Source: Naganishia liquefaciens
Taxonomy: Eukaryota; Basidiomycota; Tremellomycetes; Filobasidiales; Filobasidiaceae
Length of the DNA: 64,000 nt
Assembly (NCBI GenBank): GCA_013423385.1
Contig: BLZA01000030.1
Coordinates: forward strand, 947,168-1,011,167
Reading direction: 5' to 3'
A program made the translations under genes and the position numbers. The notes below the pieces were generated by a model, which searched no databases, was not told where the DNA came from, and saw nothing but the letters and a program-made list of their open reading frames with translations. Below, in pieces: positions 24,928 to 36,616 of the stretch (position 1 is the stretch's first letter; the number at the start of each line of letters is the position of its first letter).

Positions 24928-27502
24928 TGTGTGGATGTGGCTTGCGCTGAAGATGGTATCAAGTTTAGACAGAGAGTTGTCATGAGGAGGAGCAAGGCGA
25001 GTTCTGCGTTATTATATAGAAAACAGGTCATTGGAAAGTTTGGGAACAGCCAAGGCCGGGCCGCCTGCTTAGCGAGCTTCCTAGCGCAGCACGATGTGCA
25101 GGTGATCACCGTGAAAAGCGTGCAGACGCTCGTGCGTCAAACGAACAGCCTGCCAGGCGAGCGAGCTGACAAGCGGTGCCCCTTGGCTCCCCGCGATCTT
25201 TTGTGTCCTTCGCCCGAGACGGCCAATGCCGCTGACCAGCGAAAACACATTCCGCTGGATCATGGACATATTCGTACGAAAAGAGCTCACAAAGGAAAGT
25301 GGCACTAGGACACCAGCTCCACCTTAGGAATTTGCCAAACTGACAAACGCCGTGCGTTTCTAAATCGGACTTGACACATCACACAAGCATCCCTTTCTGG
25401 GTCTGCGAGATTATTTACAGACTTCGTCATCGCAGAAAGCTAGAAGACCGGTAGAAAGCTGAAGTGGAGTATGGAACAATGAGGGACTCCAGCTGAACCC
25501 TAAGATGACGGAACCGGCGCTGAACTGGCGGGAGTAGATGGCTGGGCACTCGAGATAGCCATCGAGATTGGCCACCCAAATTACGACAGCTCTGCTGATC
25601 AGGGGAATATCAATCAGGAGCCTGTGGTTTGAACTTAGCGACGTCTTGTGAACTCTTGAAAAATCGCGAGAGCTCTTAGGAACTTTCTTGTCCGTCGATG
25701 GTCTGAGGCATGACTCTGGAAGACAGCCCTTTCCCCATAAGCCGGCCAAGTTTATCAAGCTCGCCATTGCATCATTCACTTTCGTGGCACGCCGTTTTTC
25801 GAAGCTCCAACATGTTGAGATTGTCTTGACGGAATCGGCGAAGGTCTCGCAAGCTTTCTTGAGGCCTCGACAGGATCTTCGAGAGCTCGAGCTCTCGAAA
25901 TACAGAAGCGGTCTCCTGGCTTACAGAGCTCCTGAAGCCGCTCTGCTGAGCCGCTCGTAAGCAGAGCTCAAGAGGAAAGAGGAGGCTGTTGATAACTGTT
26001 AGCAGTTCCAATAGCTCTCCTACCCGCGCCGAAAGCTAGCCTGAAGAGCTGCTCGAGAGCTCTGCCGAAGCAGCTGCCGAAACAGCTGTTCAACTCGGCC
26101 GCCATGGAAGACGGCTTGATCGGGCGTTATATTTCCGGACAAGCCAATTCCCACGATAGAAGCGCAGCCAGCTGCCCCGCCAAGGAGGAAGCGCCACTAA
26201 TCGTCCATCAGCTCGCTCGCAAAGAATCTCAGCACCAGATCTCTACCACATAAAATCCTTGGACTTTAGATCAGCTGATCAAGTCATCGATTTCTTCCAG
26301 CTTTCGTATAGCAAGTTCTTAATCATGATCTGGAAGCAGCTCTGAACTCAGCTCACCTTTTCGGTACCACGTCTTGTTAGGAGGTTCGCCACCGCAACAC
26401 AATGCATGAGACGCGACCTCGCTAGTGGGAAAATTTCAGCGACCTTGCCGTTCTCCCCATTAACTTCCGAATTGACAAGCTAGGCACCACGTTTGGCTGG
26501 TCTTAGCACTTCTTGTGCCGCTCAAGCGATTGATCCGGCGGACAGGCGCAACAACGAATATCTCTTGCGCTACGTGTTGTATCGTTGTCGAGTCACTATC
26601 GCATCCGGTTCGCTCTTGGCTTCTTTGCCTGACGGCCTGCACGATAGCACAATAACATTCCGTGGCATCGCAGCGACCCCTTACTTAGGGGGGCTTGCGC
26701 GCGCTACGATGCGAAAGAAGCTGACTGCTGAATTCCGACCCTCCGTCGCTACTCGTCACGCCTTTCATAGACTCGAGGCAGGTCTGAATAGTCAATCAGC
26801 TCTTGAGTCCCTCTGAGGCCAGCGTCATGGCTTTTGTCCTGATACTCGGCTTCTGATCTGCGGCTCTAGCTGGAAGGATTCCGCTCAAATGCGCTTCCAG
26901 CCCTCATCTCCGGCGACACGGACCACAGAAGCCCTTCCTTCGTTGACTTGTATTTTGACGGCCGAGGAAACCGTAGAGCATGGATCGCAATGCCGCGGGG
27001 TGAACATGACCCTTCGCTTTGGTACTACAACGAGTTTGAATGCACGTCGTCTCACCTCTGTCGATTCTGAGGTGCGAGCGACAGCTCAAACTACATGCGG
27101 ATCTTCTCGCATCACTGCCCATCGACATACGAAGCGCGATCAGGTAGCGAATGGAATTCTGCAGACTTCGATGCTCTTACATTGATAGGGGTGTGTCAAC
27201 GGAATGACCCAGCCAGAAATCAAGTCTATGAGCAGGGTTCCACTGGACCTCGGTCTGTATGTCACGCGCACCACATCTATCTGCAACCGGGGGTTATCGC
27301 TCCCAGTGTGCCGTCGATCAGTAATCAACATTGGAACGGATGGATCATTTCAGCCACCTAAAAGATGGCTTCTTGCAACAACAGAATAGTATCGGAGTGG
27401 TTGGCATAAAGTCAACCGATTCATTCAGACCTGGGCTTCCCCTACCGCTGCGACGCCTACTAGTCAATGTTACCGCACAGAGCGAAGTGGAAAACACCAC
27501 TA
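24928..27502. other. 2.6 kb gene-poor region
   Basis: No gene is supported. Open frames on both strands are short, overlap each other and show no family signature. The part 25660-26070 is unusually rich in GAGCTC and AGCT palindromes (separate entry). The part 26400-27450 shows no repeat or element I recognise. It may contain the acetate transporter promoter near 24930-25400. Confidence 0.55.
25670..26062. repeat. GAGCTC-rich palindromic island
   Basis: GAGCTC occurs six times in 393 bases: 25670-25675, 25883-25888, 25889-25894, 25926-25931, 25964-25969 and 26057-26062. Bases 25878-25899 form a perfect 22-bp palindrome with the core GAGAGCTCGAGCTCTC. The longer word CGAGAGCTC recurs near 25668, 25881 and 26055. 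AGCTG/CAGCT words continue to about 26320. No tandem unit, terminal repeat or target duplication was found. Confidence 0.8.
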
Positions 27503-30500
27503 TCAGAAAGGTCTAGTGGATAATCTTGATTCGACCTGATTGATAACGTCTGCAACCTGAAAACTTCCTGAGCGTCTACCGTTGGCTTCCAGTCTCGTGC
27601 CTTCGCTAGAGTCTTCGTGCAAGGTGCTGCGTTGGACCTGCTTCAGGGTCCTGCTGATAGGCCGCTTAAGCGCCTTGACTGCCTTCCCCGAAACGCTTTG
27701 CGATTCGCGGGTCTTGGGCTTGAAGTCGAATTGAAGTCCCGAGGAAGCACAATTACGACCCAAAGGGCCAACGGTTGAGAACCGACGAGGGTTGTTCTCG
27801 CGCGCTAGGCGGTTTGCCGGAGCGAGCACACTTTTTACCGCTTTCTCTCTCGACAGATACGAAGCAATCTCTTTATTGGGAGATGGCTGAATGGATATTG
27901 CCGATGTCAAGATGCTTTGTTCTGTTGTATCAGCCTTGGAATAAGGCGGCGGCATTCGTAAAAAATGTCCTTGAGAAGTCTGGACGATGTCAGATGAGCA
28001 CGATAACTTTATACAGCATAGTTCGAGACTCACAGTAGATACGCAGTCGTCGGAGAATTGTTGCAGAGGATACATAGAAGCCATGGGTACTATTGAACCG
28101 TTTAAAAGAGGCAACACAGGGTAGCTGGATATTGTTCCAGCCTGAACTCGCTCAAGGGTCTGGGCAATGGTCGGTTTCGAGAACGAGGCTACGCTCGCAA
28201 CGACGTCCACGCCAGCTTGCTGCATGTAGATGAGGTTTTGTATATTGTGCAGGTCCTGGTATCTCTGGAGATGTACACCAGCCACCGGATCTTCCAAAGA
28301 CGCAACAGTGTCCCGCGCGATGGTATGATGAGCTGACGGTGCCGGATGTGCAAAGTAGCAGCGGAGTCTGCCGTAAGGACAGGCATTTTCACCTTCGATC
28401 CAATATGTGCGACAAATGTCGGATTTGTAAGCGAGAGGACATGAGCCCGTAAAAGGGGACATGGGAGATATTGGACTTGGCGGAAGACCACTGACAAAGG
28501 AGGCGGCCTGTCAGTCGCACGTAGCGATCAAGTCAGTCGGGACTGCGACGAAAGAAGGGATCTCAGAACAACATACTGATGGGTGCCATGCAGGTCCATC
28601 GTAGGGGTATTGAGCTTGCGAAGATGGATCCAATTGCCAATCGTAGTATGGATGCTTGTAGTCGACCGGGTTTGCAAGTGTCGTCGAAGGAACGGAACAA
28701 GGCAAGTCAGGCGAAAGGTAGGCAAGACCCTGACAATCATCGTAAGCTTGACTCGCTTGGGCAAAAGATTCGAAATTCTGCTGCATTCCAGATCGAGATT
28801 TCAGATGTCGCGGCTGTACTTGCTTCGGATTAATCACGCCCTGGCGTTGTTGATCACCACGTCGCGCCATCTTGCGAGCTCTTTTCTGCTGCGTCTTGCT
28901 CGTGTAACCAGAGTCGTGTCCAGAAGCGTTACTGCCCCCGTCACTGGGCGGAACGGGTCGCCGAAGCTGAATCGTCTCGGTAAGGTGCACCAGTCTTGAG
29001 ATATTGCCAACGAGCTCCTTCGCTTGCTTCATCAATTCCTGCTCGTCTACCACCTGTCGCTGAGCGGCAAGGTGTATGTTCCTGAGTAGATGCAGCTGTC
29101 GAGTCGCCTCCTCCCGGGTGGAGCCCGTGCTCGTGCTGGTCGCGAAAACGAAATCGTCTGACCAAACGAGCGATGTCTTATGGTCTCTTGGCCACCTCGG
29201 AAGAACTCGAAAGTCGATGTCTTCGGCGTCCTGAGAGACATCGGTGTCTTGGGTGGTTTCCTTGTCCATTTCTACCCTTGGAAAAGAAACTTCCTCGCCT
29301 TCTTGCAGCAAGACTTTCTTTCCGCTCTTTCCGATTCGGTGATACATGGTATCCACAAACATATCTTTGTCGCCAAAGTACTCTGTTATGTCCATATCTT
29401 TTCCACCCATTGCGGCGTAAGAGATTGCAGGATGGGGAAGTCGAGGGTTGTATGCAACGGGCTTTTCGCAGTCAATTTTGAGAATGTTCGAAGCTTGATG
29501 ACAGACAGGACCGAGTACTTTCGCCAGAGCTTCGGAGGAAGCTTCAGCAGCTCCTACTGTCCTCGGTTCCAGTCGGCTCTGACATCGCGGGGATCTAGCG
29601 GGGTGTTCGTTGACCAGTGTGTGCGACTTGTCTGAAGAATCACGCTCCATCAGCAAGACATGTGCATCATTCTGCACGAGCTGTGTCGAGCAGGTCACTG
29701 TCTCGCGATTCATCGGCACTGTATCGTTGTAATTCGTTCCCATTGCAGTCTGTGATGCAATGACGATTCCAGCGGGTCCGGGCTCTAGCAGATTAATGAC
29801 TCACCTCGAGAAGTAGACTGTCATTGACCAAGCTCATCTTTCTTCTAACACATATATCATTGTTGTGCCTTGCGAGATCATTCATGCTGAGTGCCCGTCT
29901 GGCTACTTGTGTTGCAGAGAAGCTCGACTCGCCATTGTACGCGCTATTCTCCTCCACCGTGACATCCATAGAAGCATGCTGAATGTAGGTGTTGTCTGTT
30001 TGTCCGAAAGGAGAGCTTTCGGCTTTTGAGGAACCACTTGGTGCGGATGGAGGAGGTGGCGAAGGATCCTCAACGATCAGGTTCAGACTAGGCTTCCGGC
30101 TGCTCCGTCGTCGAGTGAGTCGGGTTCGAATAGGAGACGGGATGACGTTGGCAAGGAGAGACTCTTGGAAGGGAACCGTTGCTGGAGAGTAACCCTGCTT
30201 CGCAGAGAAACGAGCTTGCGCTGTTTCTGTTACCACAGAGGGCAAGGTAGGCGTTGCGATGATGGATGAGGGAGATGTGAACGACTTGCGGAGAGATAGC
30301 GTCACATTGTCATCGTTCGACGTTTCGTGCGGCTCTGCAGCCCTCACATCTCCGCCGTGCACGCCGTGAGTGTGTACGATGTCGATCATCCTCGGCTGCT
30401 GGGGACTTTCATTGGTCTCATCGGAAGCTCGCAATTCCCGAAAAGAACCGTCCCCGCCCGTGCCGGATCGCAGGGTCTGTTGTGATGGAAATCTGAAGCT

Positions 30501-30563
30501 GTCCAAAGCCGGACTCTTGCTCGGAGTCATCTGAGCGGTATGATCCATTTGAGCACTCTCCAT
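27503..30563 (-). CDS. CCCH-type zinc-finger protein, low complexity
   Basis: Likely RNA-binding regulator, inferred from a single CCCH-like finger. Seen: ATG at 30563 (MESAQMDHTAQMTPSKSPAL); exon 1 is disordered and rich in Ser/Pro with RTRLTRRRSSRKPSLNLIV; exon 2 (about 29750 to 28600) carries DITEYFGDKDMFVDTMYHR, a helical segment (EQELMKQAKELVGNISRLVH) and QQKRARKMARRGDQQRQG; exon 3 carries the finger SDICRTYWIEGENACPYG + RLRCYFAHP near 28400-28330, then QRYQDLHNIQNLIYMQQAG. The tail ends VESRLSTRPF at 27503. Finger spacing is C-x10-C-x6-C-x3-H, off the usual C-x8-C-x5-C-x3-H of TTP-type proteins. An in-frame 54-nt GT-AG intron lies near 27975-28035. Divergent from the zinc transporter gene. 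Confidence 0.75.
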
Positions 30564-31619
30564 TGGGAGTGGAGAATCGATGCCCCCGACTCGACGTTCT
30601 GATCAGCACTGTCAGTGATAGGAGAGACTACTGAATCAGCTAGCGATGCCACGTGAAGTCGAAAATTTCCTACCTTTGAAGCTATCATTATCGCAAGGAT
30701 CAACGGCGAGCTTGAGAGATGAGAGATGAGCGGTATCTGAGGAGGGCGCGCAATTATTGAGATATGCATATATACTCCTATCTGGCTCCAGGCAGATACG
30801 TTTTGCGAGGAAACTCTGTCGTCAGTGGCACAATGCACGCACCGCCCAAGCCCGAAAGGTGTCTCATTCCAATAAAGTCCTTGAATCTAGAGTCACGTCC
30901 CTTACTTTCGGGTTATCGGGACTGAGGTGCAGAGTGTTCTCAAGAACGAGGGTCTGCATTTCCAGCAACAGAACCTGTCGATGTCTTAATGACGGGCGAG
31001 ACTTAGGCGCCTAGCGTACCGCCTCGTACTGAGCCGAAGGCTGATTTTCGGGCTGAAGATCCTCCTCACGCCGCTCCTCGGCCGCACTATTATCTGAGTG
31101 GGTCTTTGATGGCTCCCCGATCCCCTGATTGCTAATTTTCTTTTGTCCGCGGTTGCAAAGAAGAAGAAGCGAATATTCATGTGATTTCATAGGGCGGGCG
31201 ATGAGGTTGTCACGCTGTGAATATCGCATCACCCTGAATCAGTTGTGGACTTCATCGATGAGTCCAGTGTATCTCTGCGAAGGCGAGACGAGGTGAAACG
31301 AAGAAGGGAAAGCCCTTGTCGAGACATAAAAGAGCAATTCGACATCGAAGGCCGCTGTGCAATCGCACGTTTCACATTCATGTTTCGATCACTTTCGGTC
31401 CGGGGCCCAATATTTATTGATCAGCTCTCAAGAAGCCTCCTGCAGGCAGTATCTTGAAGCAGGGAGCTGAGCGAGTTGATGTGCGCCTTGTTCGACTGGT
31501 AACCCTATCCCGCAACACTCGCTCAGTCAGTAACGAATCGCTACAGGCAGCGAATCAGTCGTACCGACACCGCTGTCACCTGTCTCTCCGGCATCGCAAC
31601 ACACATTCAGTAAGACATT
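30564..31619. promoter_or_regulatory. Divergent intergenic region between the CCCH protein and the zinc transporter
   Basis: 1056 bases separate the two start codons, so both promoters should be here. I see no canonical Zap1-type zinc-response element and no other gene. Short open frames are without signature. Confidence 0.5.
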
Positions 31620-34437
31620 ATGTCTGATTTCACTCAGGTTCCGGTACTACTCCTATACGCCCTCAATGCGCTGTCCCTCAAAGCATACACCACGAGCTAT
31701 ACGGAAGGGACAATTCGACATGTTGCATGGCTTCAGGCCGTAGTGTGGGCATCCCTGGCAGTCTGGCGGTTATTGAAGCGGAGAGCGATGTTGCAGACGG
31801 TAATGAGACAGGTAAGTTTACGCTTTCAGCTTCGCTTTCTGTCAATCTGATACTGTTTGTCATAGCCGCAGCATGCCGTAGCAGGTGGATTTTTGCTCTT
31901 TGCGCAATCTTTCAGCTGTATTGTTGCGCTTCACCATTATAACCTCGCTCGGCAAGTTCATTCAGTATAAGGGCAATCATGACTCCAGCTGATACCACTG
32001 GCTTATAGACTAGCCGCGTTCAGCGCTGCGGCTGTGATCTTGAGCGAAGGCACAGGAGTCAGTCTCTTCTCCAAACTTCATTTCGACGTACTGATAGTTC
32101 CTGCTTCGAAATCTCACAAAGCTGCCGAGTGCTCTCGCGCTGTTTGGTTGTGTGGTGTGGACGTGCATTTCAAGTTGGAGTGAGGGTGATGGTAAGTTTC
32201 AGGCCATACACGGTCAGCTTGAAAGCTCCCGCTGAAAGTCCAATTGCCCCTCTTAGCAACATCTGCAATCTCTTTGGCAGTATATTTGTCCGTTATTTCC
32301 TGGCGTTCCGCGACTTCGCAACCACAAGTGAAAGCGAGGAAACGTGTTCTGGCGCCACGGACACTGTTTCTGGACGATGTTTCGATAGTCAGTTGCGCAG
32401 TAGCCGCGGTCGGGTTTTGGCTGTTGATGGGATTGATGGTGAGTGCGGACCAGTATCTAGCTCATTTGCATGGCTGCTGATAGACTTACTTGCACGGTCA
32501 TAGGGATCCCAGACGTCACGTATACTGTTGAACCCAAAATTACCCAGTCAAGTCTTAGTGTTCGCCACGATCAGTACGACAATTCTGTCTGTATCTGCAA
32601 GCGTCAATTCTAGGGTCCGTTCACCCAAGAGCCTCCTTGTCGGGCTCTGGCCGGACGCGGATTCGATAGCCCTGCAACAGAAACCAGGAGCCGTTAAGGA
32701 GCGCATAGGGTTCTGGCCAGCTATCATCATTGGAACGCTCATAAGCATGAGTGGGCCAGGGCAGGCTCCCACTCTGGCTGATCTCGCATTCGTTTTGATT
32801 TCCTACGCATGTGAGTTACATCACACCGTAAGATCCATTCAGCTAATAAGCATCCGTTAGGCATCATTTTATCCTCCTTCAGCTGGAGCACGCGGGACTC
32901 GTCGGTCAAAGTAACTGGCGGCGTAGCAGTTGCAGAAGCTTATGCGTCATCCAGCACTCCTTCTGTTGCGCGTAGCGTGACTCGAGGATCCGTTCTTTAC
33001 CAACTCGTCCCGCCAATATTGCGGTCTGTCCTGAAAGACATTCTTCGCTCCCCTGAATCGAGCAAGATCTTTTACTTCCTTCTACTCAATCTAGCATACA
33101 TGTTCATTCAGCTTCTCTGGGGTGTCTGGACGAATAGTCTCGGATTGATCAGTGATGCGATTCACATGGCTTTCGACTGCGTGGCGTTAGGTGTTGGACT
33201 GTTTGCCAGTGTGATGGCGACATGGGAGTCAGATGCAACATTCACTTATGGGTGAGCTCAGATACTCCATTCCTGCGGGGACTAGCTGAGATCTTGCGCA
33301 TCCTAAAGCTACACGCGTATTCAAACACTTTCCGGATTCGCGAACGGGATCTTCCTCATCCTCATCTCCATTTTCATCATAGTTGAGGGCATCCAGCGCA
33401 TGTCAGTGGTGACTTTTCAAGCGCACGGTTGAATTGCTTACATCTCTGCCCTTCAGAGCGAACCCTCCTGAGATCATGAACATGAAGCAGCTTCTTCTGG
33501 TCAGCTCAGGTGGCTTGGCAGTAAATCTGTGGGGAATGTATGCGACTGGTCACCATCATCACGGGCATGGCCATAGTCACGACCATGACCACGGGCATGG
33601 ACACCACGTAAGTTTGATTCCGGGGTTCCTCATAAGCGTGCTGATGTGAACTTTCACCCAGCATCATGGTCACGGCCATTCTGCAAACATGCATGGAGTC
33701 TTTCTGGTAAGCTGTTTACGTTTCTTATACCGCATTGCCGCTAATGGACTCTCCTTCAGCATGTCTTGGCTGTAAGCTATTCGAGTATGGTATTCGCAGG
33801 TCATTGCTAACTTGGTGTATGATTGCCGTTGTGAAGGACACCATGGGTAGGTCATGCTATTGCATGATAGGATCAATGTCTTGATTGATTACATGTCAAC
33901 AGGGAGTGTTGGCGTTATACTTTCCACAGTATTGATCAAGTACACTGGCCTGCCGATATTCGATCCAATCGCTTCGCTCCTTATTGCAGGACTTATCATC
34001 GCGAGCGTGATCCCCCTCATCATTTCAAGTGCGAGGACGTTGTCTCTAGAGCTCGAGGAAGGGAAGATGAATGAAATTCGTAACGCACTGGCAGAAGTGA
34101 GTAGATTTCTCGATGATTCACGCCTTTGTCTTACTTGACTTCCCCGCAGATGTCAAATCTTGAAGGAGTTGAATCATACGGCGCTGCGCGATTCTGGCCA
34201 AAAGACGAGGAGACCATCATAGGGTCAATACATATTCAGCTCGCGCCTACGAGATCAACGGCGGAAGCGTCCAAGCGCCTGAATTCCCCCCATAGCAACA
34301 GCTCAGTGATCTTTGCGGATCCAGATGAAACCAGAGAAAGGGTGGAAAAGTTGCTCTTTTCAAAGATACACGGACTAGAAGATTTACACGTACAGGTCGA
34401 GGCAGGAGACGCAACATTCTGCACATGTCGCACATAG
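31620..34437 (+). CDS. MSC2: Msc2/ZnT5-type zinc transporter (cation diffusion facilitator)
   Basis: Zinc/proton exchanger of the early secretory pathway, by family. Seen: ATG at 31620 (MSDFTQVPVLLLYALNALSL); many hydrophobic segments in an extended N-terminal half (32000-32880), as in Msc2 and ZnT5; then the CDF core from SSKIFYFLLLNLAYMFIQLL. Both zinc-coordinating HxxxD pairs are visible: SDAIHMAFDC (TM2, near 33160) and HVLADTMGSVGVI (TM5, spliced near 33750-33910). Between TM4 and TM5 lies a His-rich loop (GHHHHGHGHSHDHDHGHGHH, near 33545-33610, continuing HHGHGHSANMHG after an intron). The C-terminal cytosolic domain (DLHVQVEAGDATFCTCRT) ends at 34437. Yeast Msc2 works as a heterodimer with Zrg17 in the ER; the partner is not in this window. 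There are about nine short introns. Convergent with the next gene, 131 bp apart. Confidence 0.92.
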
Positions 34438-34568
34438 ATCACTCGTACAGGCTTATCCATCACTATGAACGTTACGAAGACGCCGCGATCGTTAATTACT
34501 TGTCGTATCATGTGCATTGTACAACAATGATTCATTCTTCTTGACATGAATATAGCGGCTTGCATCGC

Positions 34569-36043
34569 TCACATCGTTGCTCTGGACGACGTTGCTGCTG
34601 CTGCGAGTGTGTGCAAAGGTAGCTCCAGGCCGGCAGTAGTCTCGACCGAAGTTACATGCGAGGCAACTGGTTGCTCGGGATCCTTTTCCCTGTGTTTTGT
34701 CGCTAGTGGCGCCTGTCGAATCCCTGCCACATCGTCGTTTGACGTGCGTTGCGTTCCGCTATGGAACCCATGATTCGCTTGATAATGACCCGACCTAGAG
34801 TCTTGTGACCGATATGGCGGTCGCGACTGGCCGGGCAGGTGTCCTGATCCGGAATCCGCTTGTATTGGCGATGTTCTGAATGTCCCACCAGCGGAAATGT
34901 AAGGTGCACCAAGATCCGGCCTTCCTGGAGGTTTCCATGTCGTTCGATCGCCTCCGCGCTGTCGTGAAGCGGGACTGCCTCTGAACTGAGAGCGGTCGGC
35001 CTGCCTCTGGGATTGTACTGCGGAAGATGCAGGAGAATAAGTGTACAAATTTGGGTCGGGACGCATCCCGTACGATCGACCGTTCTCATATTGAGGTTGA
35101 GCACGACCACGGCCATTACCATAATATCCTCTAGGTGGACCCTGGGGAATGAAACCGCCGCGATTCCCACTTATATTTCCCTCAGGACCGAGGTAACCCT
35201 TTCGCGCTCCGTGTGATGACTGCCTCTGTGGCGGAGCGACATAGGGTTCGTCGCGCCATCGGCTATATTGGATCCTATTGAGCAATTGCTGCAAATGGGC
35301 ATCCGTCCAAAGCCCTTCTTCCGGCTGTTCTTCTTCGGGCAGAATGTAGACGCGAGAGTAGCCTTCCGGGGCGTCTGGTTGCGGTGGTTTGTACTCCCTT
35401 TGCATCTGTCCCAGTACGCGCATGGCGATATCGACGTCCACCAAGGTTGGATGACCTGTACGCTTCGCTAAACGAGCTTCGAGCGTCTTCGAATACGGTC
35501 AATTTTGTCTGCAATAGCTCTAATGTTCGAATGAGACCCACTTCACGCTTCACGTCCACTAGGGCGCACGAAAAGGATCAGAGACGGTGACCATATTGTT
35601 CGCGATAAACTCACGAATGACACAGGTACATTGCACGTTGGGATTTTCTCTGGCTATCTCGATGAAATGCGATCTTTGCCTGGGCACACCGCCATTATTG
35701 ATAGTGTGATAAGCACGACCCGTCAGACAGGATATTCGAAACTCACTTTCTGTCAAAGTTCACTCTATCGATAACGACGTTACGTTTCTCTCGGAGAGCC
35801 CTTCTGGTCATAGCTTCGGCTTCCTGTCTTTTCCGGTTCGGAGCATCGTCTTGTGACGCCCGTACCCAATTCCCAGTATTCTCTAGGGCTTGAGCGAGCG
35901 CCGTCTTTCCACTTCCAACCAGGCCAACAAGTAATAACACTTGAAGCGGCTCGACTGCTGGGTCCTGTGATGCCTAGAGTGCGCAAGCGAGTTCCGATTT
36001 CAGAGACTTGCCGAATGGGAGATTTCCATTCGTCACTAACCAT
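34569..36043 (-). CDS. P-loop polynucleotide kinase-like (AAA_33/zeta-toxin fold) protein with Gly/Arg-rich tail
   Basis: Seen: Walker A in LLLVGLVGSGKTALAQAL (near 35900-35940), WVRASQDDAPNRKRQE (Asp pair typical of polynucleotide-kinase folds), RNVVIDRVNFDR, QRSHFIEIAREN, and LEARLAKRTGHPTLVDVDI followed by YKPPQPDAPEGYSRVYIL. This order matches the kinase module of Pnkp-like fungal proteins; the phosphatase half is absent. The second half (35300-34569) is rich in Gly, Arg, Tyr, Ser and Gln and looks disordered, as in RNA-associated proteins. Start: the best reading has the ATG at 36041-36043 directly followed by a GTTAGT intron and then DPAVEPLQVLLLVG, so exon 1 would be the start codon alone. 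The splice between about 35610 and 35490 is unresolved. Substrate (DNA or RNA end) is unknown. Confidence 0.75.
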
Positions 36044-36616
36044 GGATATAGATACAACTCGTACCAGATGATTAATGTTCGCAGATGGAGCAATCAACGA
36101 TACTGTCAAGAGGCCGACACCCGCCGTAGATGATGCAGCTCAGATAGCGCTGAACTACTGATTATCGAAGACGCCTGATCTATCGATAACTCTGGAGGTA
36201 TTCGACGTTGCTTTGTGCGCTTCCTTGCTGATGTCTCATCTTCGCATCATGGTTTGGCAACCGATCACCTTCGATCAGCTCTTCCATCAGTCGAGCTGCC
36301 TTGCTTGTATTGCTGTCCTGCTGTGATCGACGCCTGAGAAGGCAGAGCGAGACACATCGGCTTCAGCTATGATTCTCGCGCAAAGCAGAGCAGTGACGCC
36401 TGAAAGGCTCTTCACTAAAAGGGTGTGACATCGCGCCGCAAGTAGTCAGACCTCTTGGGACTGATCTTTTCCGAGCTCGAGCGACATGCGCTGCGAACGC
36501 GCAGTAAGGATATCGGAATTTTTATTTTATCACATCGTGATTTTCAGCTCTAGTCTCTACATCTTGCCGCCCTCATCATGCTTTAATGAGCCCCACGTTC
36601 TTCCTCCGTATTTTGT
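36044..36616. other. Intergenic: kinase-like gene promoter and ATP1 3' flank
   Basis: 570 bases, no gene or element recognised. The T-rich part near 36520-36615 probably belongs to the ATP1 3' untranslated region. Confidence 0.5.

Noticed and set aside
24928-27502. Decayed transposon in the gene-poor region
   Set aside because: No terminal repeats, target duplication, or transposase or polymerase motif was seen; only the palindrome-rich island stands out.
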